Positions 1 through 6,931 are shown, counted from the stretch's first letter. The stretch is 16,829 nucleotides of DNA from WLJO01 sp032117595 (GCA_032117595.1 JAULYZ010000043.1:1-16829); one strand, 5' to 3'. Made by a program: numbers and translations. The notes: generated from the letters alone by a model not told the origin.

Positions 1-1445
1 AGTTGAGCGTGTCGAGCGAAGAGTGTCCGGGCGCGCGTCGCTGCCCTGCTGGCGACCGATGTTTCGCCGAGGCCGCACGCGAACGGGCGGCCGCTGCCGA
101 TATCACGGTCGTGAACACGTTCCTCTACGGGCTCGATGTTGCGAGTGGCGGCGCCATCCTTCACGACCACGACATCGTGATCGTGGACGAGGCACACCAG
201 CTCGAGGACGTGATGAGCGACACCGTCGCCGTGTCCATCGGCCCCGGCCGCTTCCGTCGGATCGCACAGGCGCTCCGCCGAGTGCTCCAGGAGCCTGCGA
301 TCCCGGCGTCCCTCGTCGAGACAGCATCGGCCCTCAGCGACGCGCTGGGCACACGGACCGGTCAGCGCTTGAGCAATCCGCTCCCATCCCCGCTGCCCGA
401 GGTGCTTGCCGAAGCACGACTCCGCCTCAACACCGCTAATGCGGCACTCAGCAAGATCCGCGACTCACTCGAGACGGGCGGGGAGAAGGGGCGAAGTGCA
501 GGCGGCTCGATGGACGACACCAAGCAGCGGCTCCTGAGGGCTCAGACGCTCATCATCAGGCTCACCGACGACCTCGATCATGCGCTCGACTTCGGGGATC
601 AGCACGTGCCCTTCGTGTCGGGAACTCCCGACTCCGCACGCCTCGAGATCGCACCACTCGACGTCGCTCCGGTCCTGCGCGAATCGGTGTGGTCGCGCAG
701 AACTGCAATCCTCACCAGCGCAACGATCCCGTCGTCGCTCACGATCAGGGTCGGCCTCCCCGAGGCCACCACCGACACCGCCGATGTCGGGAGCCCCTTC
801 GACTACGAGCACAACGGACTCCTCTACTGCGCGATGCACCTCCCCGACCCACGCAACCCCAACTACGGCCCGCGCCTCCACGAGGAACTCGCAGCACTCA
901 TCGAGGCGGCCGGGGGACGGACGCTGGCACTGTTCACGTCGTGGCGCGCGATGGACGCTGCTGCCGAGGCACTCGGAAAGCGCACCCCGAGGCTCCCGTA
1001 CCGCATCCTCACCCAGCGCGACCTCCCGAAGCCTGCGTTGATCCGCGCCTTCAAGGACGATCCCGAGACCTGCCTGCTCGCCACCGCCGGGTTCTTCCAG
1101 GGGGTCGACCTTCCCGGCGACACCCTCACACTCGTGACCATCGATCGGCTGCCGTTCCCCCGGCCCGACGATCCACTGCTCTCTGCTCGGCGGGAACAAC
1201 TCGGTGCCGCCGCCTTCCGCGAGATCGACATCCCACGCGCTGCGATGCTGCTTGCACAAGCCGCAGGGCGCCTTATCCGCACCGCGACCGATCGCGGAGT
1301 CGTCGCAGTCCTCGACCCAAGACTGGGGACCGCGAACTACCGCTGGGACCTCGTTCGGGCGCTTCCGCCGATGCGCCGCACGCGCGAACGCGCCGAGGCG
1401 GAGGAGTTCCTCCGATCGCTCAGGGATTCTGGAGCAGGTGGATGA
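1..1445 (+). CDS. dinG: DinG/XPD-family ATP-dependent DNA helicase, 5'-truncated
   Basis: This is the C-terminal two thirds or so of a superfamily 2 helicase of the DinG/XPD type, which unwinds DNA using ATP and an iron-sulfur cluster. The frame is open to the left edge (first whole codon at base 3), so the real start lies outside the window; the TTG at base 3 is probably an internal Leu codon. Counting from base 3, Cys8, Cys14 and Cys20 look like the last three cluster ligands, and the first should be upstream. The Walker B box DEAH is at 62-65 in the context IVIVDEAH. Helicase domain 2 contains FFQGVDLPGD and the motif VI sequence QAAGRLIR near 419-426. Walker A is not in the window. The family acts on R-loops, forks or damaged DNA; the exact role here is unknown. 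The 3' end overlaps the convergent dehydrogenase gene by 26 bases. Confidence 0.93.
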   Translation, partial: LSVSSEECPGARRCPAGDRCFAEAARERAAAADITVVNTFLYGLDVASGGAILHDHDIVIVDEAHQLEDVMSDTVAVSIGPGRFRRIAQALRRVLQEPAIPASLVETASALSDALGTRTGQRLSNPLPSPLPEVLAEARLRLNTANAALSKIRDSLETGGEKGRSAGGSMDDTKQRLLRAQTLIIRLTDDLDHALDFGDQHVPFVSGTPDSARLEIAPLDVAPVLRESVWSRRTAILTSATIPSSLTIRVGLPEATTDTADVGSPFDYEHNGLLYCAMHLPDPRNPNYGPRLHEELAALIEAAGGRTLALFTSWRAMDAAAEALGKRTPRLPYRILTQRDLPKPALIRAFKDDPETCLLATAGFFQGVDLPGDTLTLVTIDRLPFPRPDDPLLSARREQLGAAAFREIDIPRAAMLLAQAAGRLIRTATDRGVVAVLDPRLGTANYRWDLVRALPPMRRTRERAEAEEFLRSLRDSGAGG

Positions 1446-2289
1446 GGCTGCTGGTGTCCCAGCGGCGCCCGCCCCGTGCCATCACCTGCGCGTAGAACTG
1501 GTCGACGAGCGCCGTTACCGGTAGCCGGGAACCGTTCCGGCCGGCCTCGTCGAGCACGATGCCGAGGTCCTTGCGCATCCACTCCACCGCGAAGCCGAAG
1601 TCGAACGAGCCGGCGTCCATGGTGAGTGCACGGTTCTCCATCTGCCACGACTGCGCAGCGCCCTTCGAGATCACCCCGATGACCTGCTCGACATCGAGGC
1701 CCGCGTGCCGGGCGAAGTTCACGCCCTCGGCGAGGGCCTGGACGAGCCCGGCAATGCAGATCTGGTTCACCATCTTGGTGAGCTGGCCCGAACCGTTGGG
1801 GCCCAGGAGTTCGCAGGAGCGCGCATAGGCCAGCATCACGGGCCGCACGCGGTCAAAGACCGCTTGCTCGCCGCCGCACATCACGGTGAGCACACCGTTG
1901 ACCGCGCCGGCCTGTCCGCCGGAAACCGGTGCGTCGACGAAGCCGACCCCGTGCGCTGCACAGGCAGCAGCGACTTCGCGAGCCACATCGGCCGAGGCGG
2001 TGGTGTGATCGACCAGAACAGCGTTGGGCTGGAGTCCGCTGAGGATGCCGTCGGGTCCGAGTGCCACCGCCCGTACATCGTCGTCGTTCCCTACGCACAT
2101 GAAGACCACATCGGCACCCAGCGCTGCGGCGCGAGGCGAGTACGCCACCTCTCCACGGTGTTGAGCGGTCCACGCCAGAGCCTTGTCGGTGGTGCGGTTG
2201 TACACCGCTACGTCGTGCCCCGCCGAAGCGAGGTGCCCCGCCATCGGGGCGCCCATTACTCCGAGTCCGCAGAATCCCACACGCGCCAT
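1420..2289 (-). CDS. 3-hydroxyisobutyrate dehydrogenase-family NAD(P)-dependent oxidoreductase
   Basis: This is a 289-residue beta-hydroxyacid dehydrogenase, the usual length for the family. The N-terminal Rossmann motif GLGVMG is at residues 8-13. The substrate-binding motif DAPVSGG is at 119-125. The catalytic lysine is K172 in the context TKMVNQ, and the C-terminal helical domain has the typical RKDL (K240). Family members oxidise short 3-hydroxy acids (3-hydroxyisobutyrate in valine breakdown, tartronate semialdehyde and others) or reduce succinic semialdehyde or imines. The sequence alone does not set the substrate. The ATG at 2289 places the nucleotide-binding motif at the expected distance from the N-terminus; the ribosome-binding site is weak. 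It is divergent from the VOC gene, with 44 bases between the starts, and convergent and overlapping with the helicase gene. Confidence 0.93.
   Translation of the reverse strand: MARVGFCGLGVMGAPMAGHLASAGHDVAVYNRTTDKALAWTAQHRGEVAYSPRAAALGADVVFMCVGNDDDVRAVALGPDGILSGLQPNAVLVDHTTASADVAREVAAACAAHGVGFVDAPVSGGQAGAVNGVLTVMCGGEQAVFDRVRPVMLAYARSCELLGPNGSGQLTKMVNQICIAGLVQALAEGVNFARHAGLDVEQVIGVISKGAAQSWQMENRALTMDAGSFDFGFAVEWMRKDLGIVLDEAGRNGSRLPVTALVDQFYAQVMARGGRRWDTSSLIHLLQNP
1447..1466 (+). terminator. Hairpin just after the dinG stop, possible transcript end
   Basis: An 8-bp stem (GCTGCTGG pairing with CCAGCGGC, one T-G wobble, loop TGTC) begins two bases after the helicase stop codon. No T-tract follows, so it is not a classical intrinsic terminator. 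It also lies in coding sequence of the opposite gene, so it may be chance in GC-rich DNA. It could instead mark or stabilise the mRNA 3' end. Confidence 0.3.
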
Positions 2290-2333
2290 GCTCTGAGTCT
2301 TACAGGCCGCGCCCGGTATGACAGGCTCGAATC
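2290..2333. promoter_or_regulatory. Short divergent intergenic region (dehydrogenase / VOC protein)
   Basis: Only 44 bases separate the two divergent start codons, so promoters for both must lie here or overlap the coding regions. A TATGAC hexamer at 2317-2322 could be a -10 box for the rightward gene. It would give a very short leader, and I see no convincing -35 partner. No operator-like palindrome stands out. Confidence 0.25.
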
Positions 2334-2867
2334 ATGTCGACCGTCAACCGTCCGCTCTTCGACCCCGTCGTGCAGATCGCGTACTACGTCTCCGACCCCG
2401 AGGACGCGGCGCACACGTGGGCGCGCGAGCGAAACGCCGGACCGTTCTTCCTGCGGCGCCACATCCCGGTGACCGATGTGTCGTATCGCGGCAGGGCATC
2501 GTCGTTCGACCACACCAGTGCCTACGGCTGGTGGGGCGACGTCATGGTGGAGCTCTTCACCCAGCACGACGATGCCCCGAGCGCAGTGCGGGAGCGATTC
2601 CGCCGGGGCGAGACAGGGCTTCATCACCTCGCCTGCTTCGTCGACGACATCCACGCGGCGCTGCAGCGGTGCACCGACGCCGGGCTCGTCGTTGCCCAGA
2701 CGGCGATGGCCGGCGAGACGCTCTTTGCCTTCGTCGACGACACCGAACGCAACGGCCATTACTGGGAGCTGTACGAGGGCAACGAACGCCTCCGGGGCTG
2801 GTACCAGTTCGTGAGGGAGGCCTCGATCGGCTGGGACGGCAGCGAGCCGGTCCGCGTGCTCGGCTGA
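2334..2867 (+). CDS. VOC (glyoxalase/bleomycin resistance) superfamily protein
   Basis: This is a 177-residue protein with two betaalpha-beta-beta-beta modules typical of the vicinal oxygen chelate fold. The first module starts VVQIAYYVSDPE (from residue 12), with MVELF at 71-75. The second starts GLHHLACFVDD (95-105) and ends with GHYWELYEG (141-149). The likely metal ligands are E73, H97 or H98, and E145. The position normally filled by the first histidine is Gln14. The family includes glyoxalases, extradiol dioxygenases, epimerases and resistance proteins; this one resembles uncharacterised glyoxalase-like proteins in degradative gene sets. Substrate is unknown. The Gln at the first ligand position could mean altered metal binding or a non-enzymatic role. 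It converges on the SDR gene with one base between the two stop codons. Confidence 0.85.
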   Translation: MSTVNRPLFDPVVQIAYYVSDPEDAAHTWARERNAGPFFLRRHIPVTDVSYRGRASSFDHTSAYGWWGDVMVELFTQHDDAPSAVRERFRRGETGLHHLACFVDDIHAALQRCTDAGLVVAQTAMAGETLFAFVDDTERNGHYWELYEGNERLRGWYQFVREASIGWDGSEPVRVLG

Positions 2868-2883
2868 GTCACTCTGGGGTGAC
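2868..2883. terminator. Small inverted repeat at the VOC/SDR convergent junction
   Basis: GTCAC and GTGAC form a 5-bp stem around a 6-base loop exactly at the junction of the two stop codons. There is no T-tract on either strand, so any terminator function would be weak. Confidence 0.2.
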
Positions 2884-3654
2884 GTACGCCGCAGTGATCC
2901 CGCCGTCCACGATGAGCGACTGACCGGTCATCCACGACGACTCATTGCTCGCAAGGAAGAGTGCTGCGTTGGCAATCTCGAGCGGGTCCCCGAAACGTCC
3001 CATCGGGATGTGGACCAACCGGCGCTGGCGCTTCGCGTCGTCGGCGAGGAACTTCGCCAACATCGGTGTCATCACCGGCCCGGGACACAGAGCGTTCGCC
3101 CGGATTCCGCGGCGTGCATAGATGACGGCGATCTCCCGGGTCATGGCGAGGACTGCCCCCTTCGAGGCGGTGTACGCAATCTGGGGCGTGGCGGCGCCCA
3201 TGTGGGCCACGAACGAAGCAACGTTCACGATGGATCCTCCGCCGCTTGCCAGCAGCGCAGGGATGCCGTGCCGGCAGCCGAGCAGCACACCCCGCACGTT
3301 GATGTCCATCGTCCGCTCGAAGGTGGCGAGCGGGGTCGTCACGGGGTCGTCGTCGTCGGAGATCATCACCCCAGCGTTGTTGTAGAGCACGTGCAGCGCC
3401 CCGAAGGTCAACATCGTGTGCTCGACCGCTGCGGCGACGGCGCCGTCGTCGCTCACGTCGCAGTGGACAAAGCTCACCTCGCCGCCCGCTGACGCAATGG
3501 TCGCGACGGCCGCGTCGGCGATGTCCGGGCCCGCCACGTCGGCGATGACGACCTGAGCGCCCTCGGCAGCGAAACGTGCTGCGCCGACGAGTCCGAGCCC
3601 CGAGGCCCCGCCGGTAATGAGTGCAACGCGTCCGGCCAGTCGTGGTTCACCCAT
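2869..3654 (-). CDS. Classical SDR-family NAD-dependent oxidoreductase
   Basis: This is a 261-residue classical short-chain dehydrogenase/reductase. The cofactor motif TGGASGLG is at 14-21. Asp39 at the end of the second strand favours NAD(H) over NADP(H). NNAG is at 92-95, the catalytic residues are S147, Y161 and K165 (YTASK), CPGP at 190-193 follows, and the C-terminal GQSLIVDGG is typical. I chose the ATG at 3654 over an in-frame ATG 30 bases upstream because a good GGGAGCAGGGA purine tract precedes it and the protein then begins at the normal distance from the Rossmann motif. SDRs of this type oxidise secondary alcohols or reduce ketones on small or steroid-like molecules; the substrate cannot be read from sequence. 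It is divergent from the phosphatase-family gene with 56 bases between starts. Confidence 0.93.
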   Translation of the reverse strand: MGEPRLAGRVALITGGASGLGLVGAARFAAEGAQVVIADVAGPDIADAAVATIASAGGEVSFVHCDVSDDGAVAAAVEHTMLTFGALHVLYNNAGVMISDDDDPVTTPLATFERTMDINVRGVLLGCRHGIPALLASGGGSIVNVASFVAHMGAATPQIAYTASKGAVLAMTREIAVIYARRGIRANALCPGPVMTPMLAKFLADDAKRQRRLVHIPMGRFGDPLEIANAALFLASNESSWMTGQSLIVDGGITAAYVTPE

Positions 3655-3710
3655 TTCCCTGCTCCCCCGCCATCGCCCGTGCACGCTAGTTGGCTTGCCA
3701 GACTGTTCCG

Positions 3711-4463
3711 GTGAGCCTCGTCCGCGTCGTCACCTGGAACGTGCACGGTTCGGCCCGACCCAAGCGCGACGCACTCGCAACGGTGATCCGTGCCATGAAC
3801 CCCGACCTTGTCGCACTCCAGGAGGTCCGTGTCGGTCAGGCCCATCGGTTGGCCAACCGCCTCGGCTGGAATGTGGTCTGGACACGCAAGCACACCCCGC
3901 TCGGCCCGCTCGTGTGGTGGCGGGCGGAGGGCCTTGCCGTGATCTCACCGCACCGCCTGAAACAGCGACGCACGTGGGTCCTCACACCCGGTGTGCGCAT
4001 GTCGACGTTCCGGCGGCGGATCGCCCAGTTGGTCGAGGTCGACACCAATCCGCGAACCGGAGCGTTGCTGCGTATCGAGATCGTCAACGTGCACCTGGCG
4101 AGTGGATCCGAGGCCGATGCTCGTGCCGAGCAGTCGCGCCGCCTGGCCGTCCACCTCGGCGCCGACTCCGATCGGCTCCTGCCCCTCGTGGTCCTCGGCG
4201 ATCTGAACGCCGACGAGGAACCCTCGGCCCTCGCCCCACTCGAGGAATTCGGCCTACGCGACGGCTGGCTCGTCGCTCACGAACGCAGCGGCGAGCCGGG
4301 CTACACCGCCCCCACCGCTGCGCCATCGAAGCGGATCGACTATGTCCTCCTCGGGCGCACCTGGCAGTGCCGCAAGGTGCACGTGCCCACGGCGGACGCT
4401 GGTTGGCCGGCGATGTCGGACCACCTTCCCGTGGTGGCCGACCTCATCCACCTCGATCGCTGA
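3711..4463 (+). CDS. Endonuclease/exonuclease/phosphatase (EEP) family hydrolase
   Basis: This is a 250-residue protein of the DNase I/exonuclease III/inositol phosphatase fold, metal-dependent phosphodiesterases. The expected active-site series is present: N10 (TWNVHG), E38 (LQEVR), H128 (VNVHL), D164 and N166 (GDLNADEE), D210 (KRIDYVLL) and the terminal D237-H238 pair (SDHLP). The GTG at 3711 is preferred to a TTG at 3690 because the core strand VRVVTWN should start close to the N-terminus; no strong ribosome-binding site decides it. There is no signal peptide, so it is probably cytoplasmic. Substrates in the family range from abasic DNA to sphingomyelin and nucleotides, and I cannot choose among them. 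It ends 13 bases before the convergent ligase gene. Confidence 0.9.
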   Translation: MSLVRVVTWNVHGSARPKRDALATVIRAMNPDLVALQEVRVGQAHRLANRLGWNVVWTRKHTPLGPLVWWRAEGLAVISPHRLKQRRTWVLTPGVRMSTFRRRIAQLVEVDTNPRTGALLRIEIVNVHLASGSEADARAEQSRRLAVHLGADSDRLLPLVVLGDLNADEEPSALAPLEEFGLRDGWLVAHERSGEPGYTAPTAAPSKRIDYVLLGRTWQCRKVHVPTADAGWPAMSDHLPVVADLIHLDR

Positions 4464-4476
4464 GTCAGACCACCGT

Positions 4477-5850
4477 TCAGATGCGTTCGAAGTAACGGCG
4501 CATCTCCCAGTCGGTGACGGTCTGATTGAAGGCCTGCCATTCCGCCTGCGCGGCCGTGAGGATGTGGTGATGCACCTCGTTGCCGAATGCGGCGCTAGCG
4601 AGGTCGGACTGCTCCCAGAGCGCAATCGCCTCGGCAATGTTCCATGGCACACGCGGGATATCGGCTGCGGTGTAGCCGTTCCCGGAGTAGGCAGCGGGTG
4701 GCTCGATACGGTGCTCGATGCCGTGGAGGCCCGCCGCAATCGTTCCGGCGAAGGCCAGGTAACTGTTGGCGTCCGCCCCTGGAATACGGCACTCCACCCG
4801 CGTGGCATCTCCGTGGCCGACCTTGCGGAACCCGAGCGTGCGGTTGTCGACGCCCCAGCCGATCCCCGTGGGGGCCCACGACCCCGGCTGGAAGCGCTTG
4901 TAACTGTTGATGGTGGGCGCCCAGAGCAGCGAGAGCTCGCGGGCAGCCGCGATGAGTCCCCCGAGATACCACCGGAACACCTCGCTCATGCCATGTTCGC
5001 CGTGATGGTCGTGCATCGCGGACCTGCCATCGCGCCACAGCGACGAGTGGATGTGGCACGACGAGCCCGTGTCGTCGAACGCGTACTTCGCCATGAACGT
5101 CACGCTGCGACCGTGGAGCGAAGCAATCTCTTTTGCGGCGTTCTTGTAGATGTGGTTGCGGTCGGCCATCTCGAGCGCAGTTGCATAGTCGAGGTTGATC
5201 TCGTGCTGGCCCCGTCCGGCCTCACCCTTGGAGAACTCGACCGGAACACCGGCGGCTTCGAGACCCCGACGGATATCGCCGATGAGGTACTCGTCGAAGG
5301 TGGTCTGCAGGACGTGGTAGTCCTGCATCCAGGGCGAGTGGTTCGCGAGGCCACGGTAACCCTTCTGGAAGGCTTCTTCATAGGAGTCACGGAACACGAA
5401 GAACTCGATCTCGCTCCCGATCATCGGCGTGAACCCCATCGACTCGGCGCGCTCCACCTGACGACGCAGAATCTGGCGGGGCGAGACCTCGATCGGTGCA
5501 CCGGACTCCACGTCGACGAGGTCGCACAGGATCAGCGCCGTACGGGGGACCCAAGGTGTGATGCGGATGGTGTCCCAGTCGGCCTTGGCAAGCATGTCGC
5601 CGTAGCCGAGGTCGTAACTCGCAAACCGGTAACCGGGAACCGGGTTGTTCTCGATATCGCAGGCGATGAGGTAGTTGCAGTTCTCGGTGCCCCCATCGGC
5701 CACCTGCTCGAGGAAGAACCCGCCCGTGGTTCGCTTGCCCGTGAGCCGCCCGTGCTGGTCGACGAATGCCATGACAACGGTGTCGATCTCGCCGGAGGCA
5801 ATCCTCGACTCGAGCTCTGCACGCGAGACATACACCCGGGGACGTGTCAT
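4477..5850 (-). CDS. Glutamine synthetase-like gamma-glutamyl ligase
   Basis: This 457-residue protein has the type I glutamine synthetase fold, which activates glutamate with ATP and joins it to an amine. Catalytic-domain motifs are clear: GSEIEFF with metal ligands E147 and E149, E210 and E217 in KGEAGRGQHEI, H266/H268 in SCHIHSS, NSYKRF (315-320) and RVECRIPGADANSYL with R355 near the active site. The ammonium-site loop of true glutamine synthetases is not recognisable in the N-terminal domain, and NSYKR replaces the usual arginine-loop sequence. This is the pattern of GlnA-like enzymes that glutamylate polyamines, ethanolamine or other amines (PuuA, actinobacterial GlnA3/GlnA4), so an amine other than ammonia is the likelier acceptor. 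It starts 24 bases after carD on the same strand and is probably cotranscribed with it. Confidence 0.9.
   Translation of the reverse strand: MTRPRVYVSRAELESRIASGEIDTVVMAFVDQHGRLTGKRTTGGFFLEQVADGGTENCNYLIACDIENNPVPGYRFASYDLGYGDMLAKADWDTIRITPWVPRTALILCDLVDVESGAPIEVSPRQILRRQVERAESMGFTPMIGSEIEFFVFRDSYEEAFQKGYRGLANHSPWMQDYHVLQTTFDEYLIGDIRRGLEAAGVPVEFSKGEAGRGQHEINLDYATALEMADRNHIYKNAAKEIASLHGRSVTFMAKYAFDDTGSSCHIHSSLWRDGRSAMHDHHGEHGMSEVFRWYLGGLIAAARELSLLWAPTINSYKRFQPGSWAPTGIGWGVDNRTLGFRKVGHGDATRVECRIPGADANSYLAFAGTIAAGLHGIEHRIEPPAAYSGNGYTAADIPRVPWNIAEAIALWEQSDLASAAFGNEVHHHILTAAQAEWQAFNQTVTDWEMRRYFERI
4479..4505. terminator. Inverted repeat at the EEP/GlnA-like convergent junction
   Basis: A perfect 7-bp inverted repeat (AGATGCG / CGCATCT) with a 13-base spacer containing TTCGAA lies 15 bases after the EEP-gene stop, inside the last codons of the opposite ligase gene. 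No T-tract follows. It is a candidate 3'-end structure for the rightward transcript, or chance. Confidence 0.25.
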
Positions 5851-5874
5851 GGCCCCGACAGTACCGACGCCGCG

Positions 5875-6777
5875 TCAGGAGCGGCGGGCCGCTTTCTTCG
5901 CCGCAGGTGCTGCGGGCTTGGCAGCCTTCGCAGCAGCGGCGGCCTTGACCGGCTTGGCGGCCTTCTCGGGTGCCGCAGGCTTGGCGGCGGCAACTGGCTT
6001 CGCAGGTGCTGCCGGCTTCTCCGCCTTGGCGGGCTTGGCCGGTTTCTCGGCCTTGGCAGCAGCTGGCTTCGTAGCCTTGGCCGGTGCTGCAGGCTTCTCG
6101 GCCTTCTCCGACGTGGCTGTCTTGGGCGCCGACTTGGCTGCCTTGGGCGCCGGGGCCGGTTCGCCGCTGTCCGCCGGAGCGGCTTTCTTCGCTGCTTCGG
6201 TCGATGCCGGGGCCTCGGGCGCAGGCTTGGCAGGCTTGGCAGCGCCGCCCTCGGCGGCGGCCGTCTTGGCCGCCCCCTTGGCGGGCTTGAGCACTCCCTT
6301 GGCAAGCGCACTGTCGAGGAACGCCTCGGCCTCCTCGGCGCTCACCTTCAGCGCAGGCGCGATCTCGGAAACGAGATTGATACGAGCCCGCTCGTACATC
6401 GTGCGCTCTGCGGCCGACAGGGCAGCATCGCGGTTGCGTGCAGCGAGGTTCCGCACCACTTCCGCCACCTGGTACACGTCGCCCGACTTGAGCTTCTCCT
6501 GGTGGTTCTTGAACCGCCGTGACCAGTTCGAGGGCACTCGGGGATCGGGCTTGGACAGCACCGACACCAAGTCATCGAGCTCGTCGGCATTGACCGGGGG
6601 GCGCACCCCCACCACACCCGCGTTCTCGACCGGCACTTTGAGGGTCATGTCGCCAATGACGGACTTCAGGATGAGGTATTCCCTCGTGCCGCCGTCGAAG
6701 GGAAGCTTCTCCGAGCCACGCACGATGCAGGCCCCGTGCTGGGGGTAGATGACGGTGTCGCCCTTCTTGAACTTCAC
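5875..6777 (-). CDS. carD: CarD-family RNA polymerase-binding regulator with a long Ala/Lys/Pro tail
   Basis: CarD binds the RNA polymerase beta subunit and stabilises open promoter complexes, especially at rRNA promoters. The N-terminal RNAP-interaction domain starts KFKKGDTVIYPQHG. The C-terminal helical DNA-binding domain contains W85 in SNWSRRFKN and EKLKSGDVYQVAEVVRNL. W85 matches the tryptophan that wedges the upstream edge of the bubble in mycobacterial CarD. The GTG at 6777 is chosen because GAGGTG lies five bases upstream and it gives the usual CarD N-terminus; an in-frame start 75 bases upstream would add an unlikely Pro-rich leader. Residues 1-161 match the whole length of ordinary CarD (about 160 aa). 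Residues 162-300 are an extra tail of Ala, Lys and Pro, with no aromatic residues, resembling histone H1 or mycobacterial HU tails. The tail probably contacts nucleic acid nonspecifically (inference). Confidence 0.93.
   Translation of the reverse strand: MKFKKGDTVIYPQHGACIVRGSEKLPFDGGTREYLILKSVIGDMTLKVPVENAGVVGVRPPVNADELDDLVSVLSKPDPRVPSNWSRRFKNHQEKLKSGDVYQVAEVVRNLAARNRDAALSAAERTMYERARINLVSEIAPALKVSAEEAEAFLDSALAKGVLKPAKGAAKTAAAEGGAAKPAKPAPEAPASTEAAKKAAPADSGEPAPAPKAAKSAPKTATSEKAEKPAAPAKATKPAAAKAEKPAKPAKAEKPAAPAKPVAAAKPAAPEKAAKPVKAAAAAKAAKPAAPAAKKAARRS
5878..6295 (-). repeat. Low-complexity degenerate AKP-type repeats in the carD 3' end
   Basis: The region encodes CarD residues 162-300 as imperfect short units such as KPAAPAK, AEKPAKPAK and AAKPA. 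One exact 9-base tandem duplication (GGCTTGGCA twice, 6224-6241) encodes part of AKPAKP. Acidic residues occur mainly in the first half of the tail and disappear near the C-terminus, which ends in KKAARRS. Such DNA is prone to in-frame length change. Confidence 0.75.
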
Positions 6778-6931
6778 GCGGCACCTCGCAGTGGGGGGTG
6801 GTAGTGGGGGTGGACGGGCTCCCTGCTCGGGGAGAACCCCGAACGGGCACAAGTTCCTAGGTTAGGCCGATCCCCCCGAAAAACCCTACGCTTCGGGCAC
6901 CAGTTACCAGCGCAAACGGGGGTACACGCAC
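6778..6931. promoter_or_regulatory. Divergent intergenic region between carD and the SnoaL-like gene
   Basis: These 154 bases are the longest non-coding stretch in the window and should carry promoters for both genes. They hold two perfect inverted repeats: TCGGGG/CCCCGA with loop AGAA at 6827-6842, and CCCGAA/TTCGGG with an 11-base spacer at 6875-6897. Three G-runs also occur on the plus strand at 6793-6818, which would be C-runs in the carD leader. I cannot assign -35 and -10 boxes with confidence. Confidence 0.45.

Noticed and set aside
3..5. TTG as a true start of the helicase
   Set aside because: The Cys-ligand region and the DEAH box at residues 62-65 mean Walker A and the N-terminal part must lie further left, outside the window.
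465..1259. 264-codon frame opposite the helicase
   Set aside because: It is an antisense shadow with no domain and no ribosome-binding site; the helicase motifs on the plus strand are unambiguous.
4342..6522. A 726-codon open frame on the plus strand, with a Gly/Leu/Arg-rich end
   Set aside because: It is opposite the GlnA-like ligase and carD. Its low-complexity end is simply the reverse complement of the CarD tail repeats.
6778..6852. Upstream ATG for carD at 6852
   Set aside because: It adds 25 Pro/Arg/Cys-rich residues unlike CarD, while the GTG at 6777 has a ribosome-binding site and gives the canonical N-terminus.
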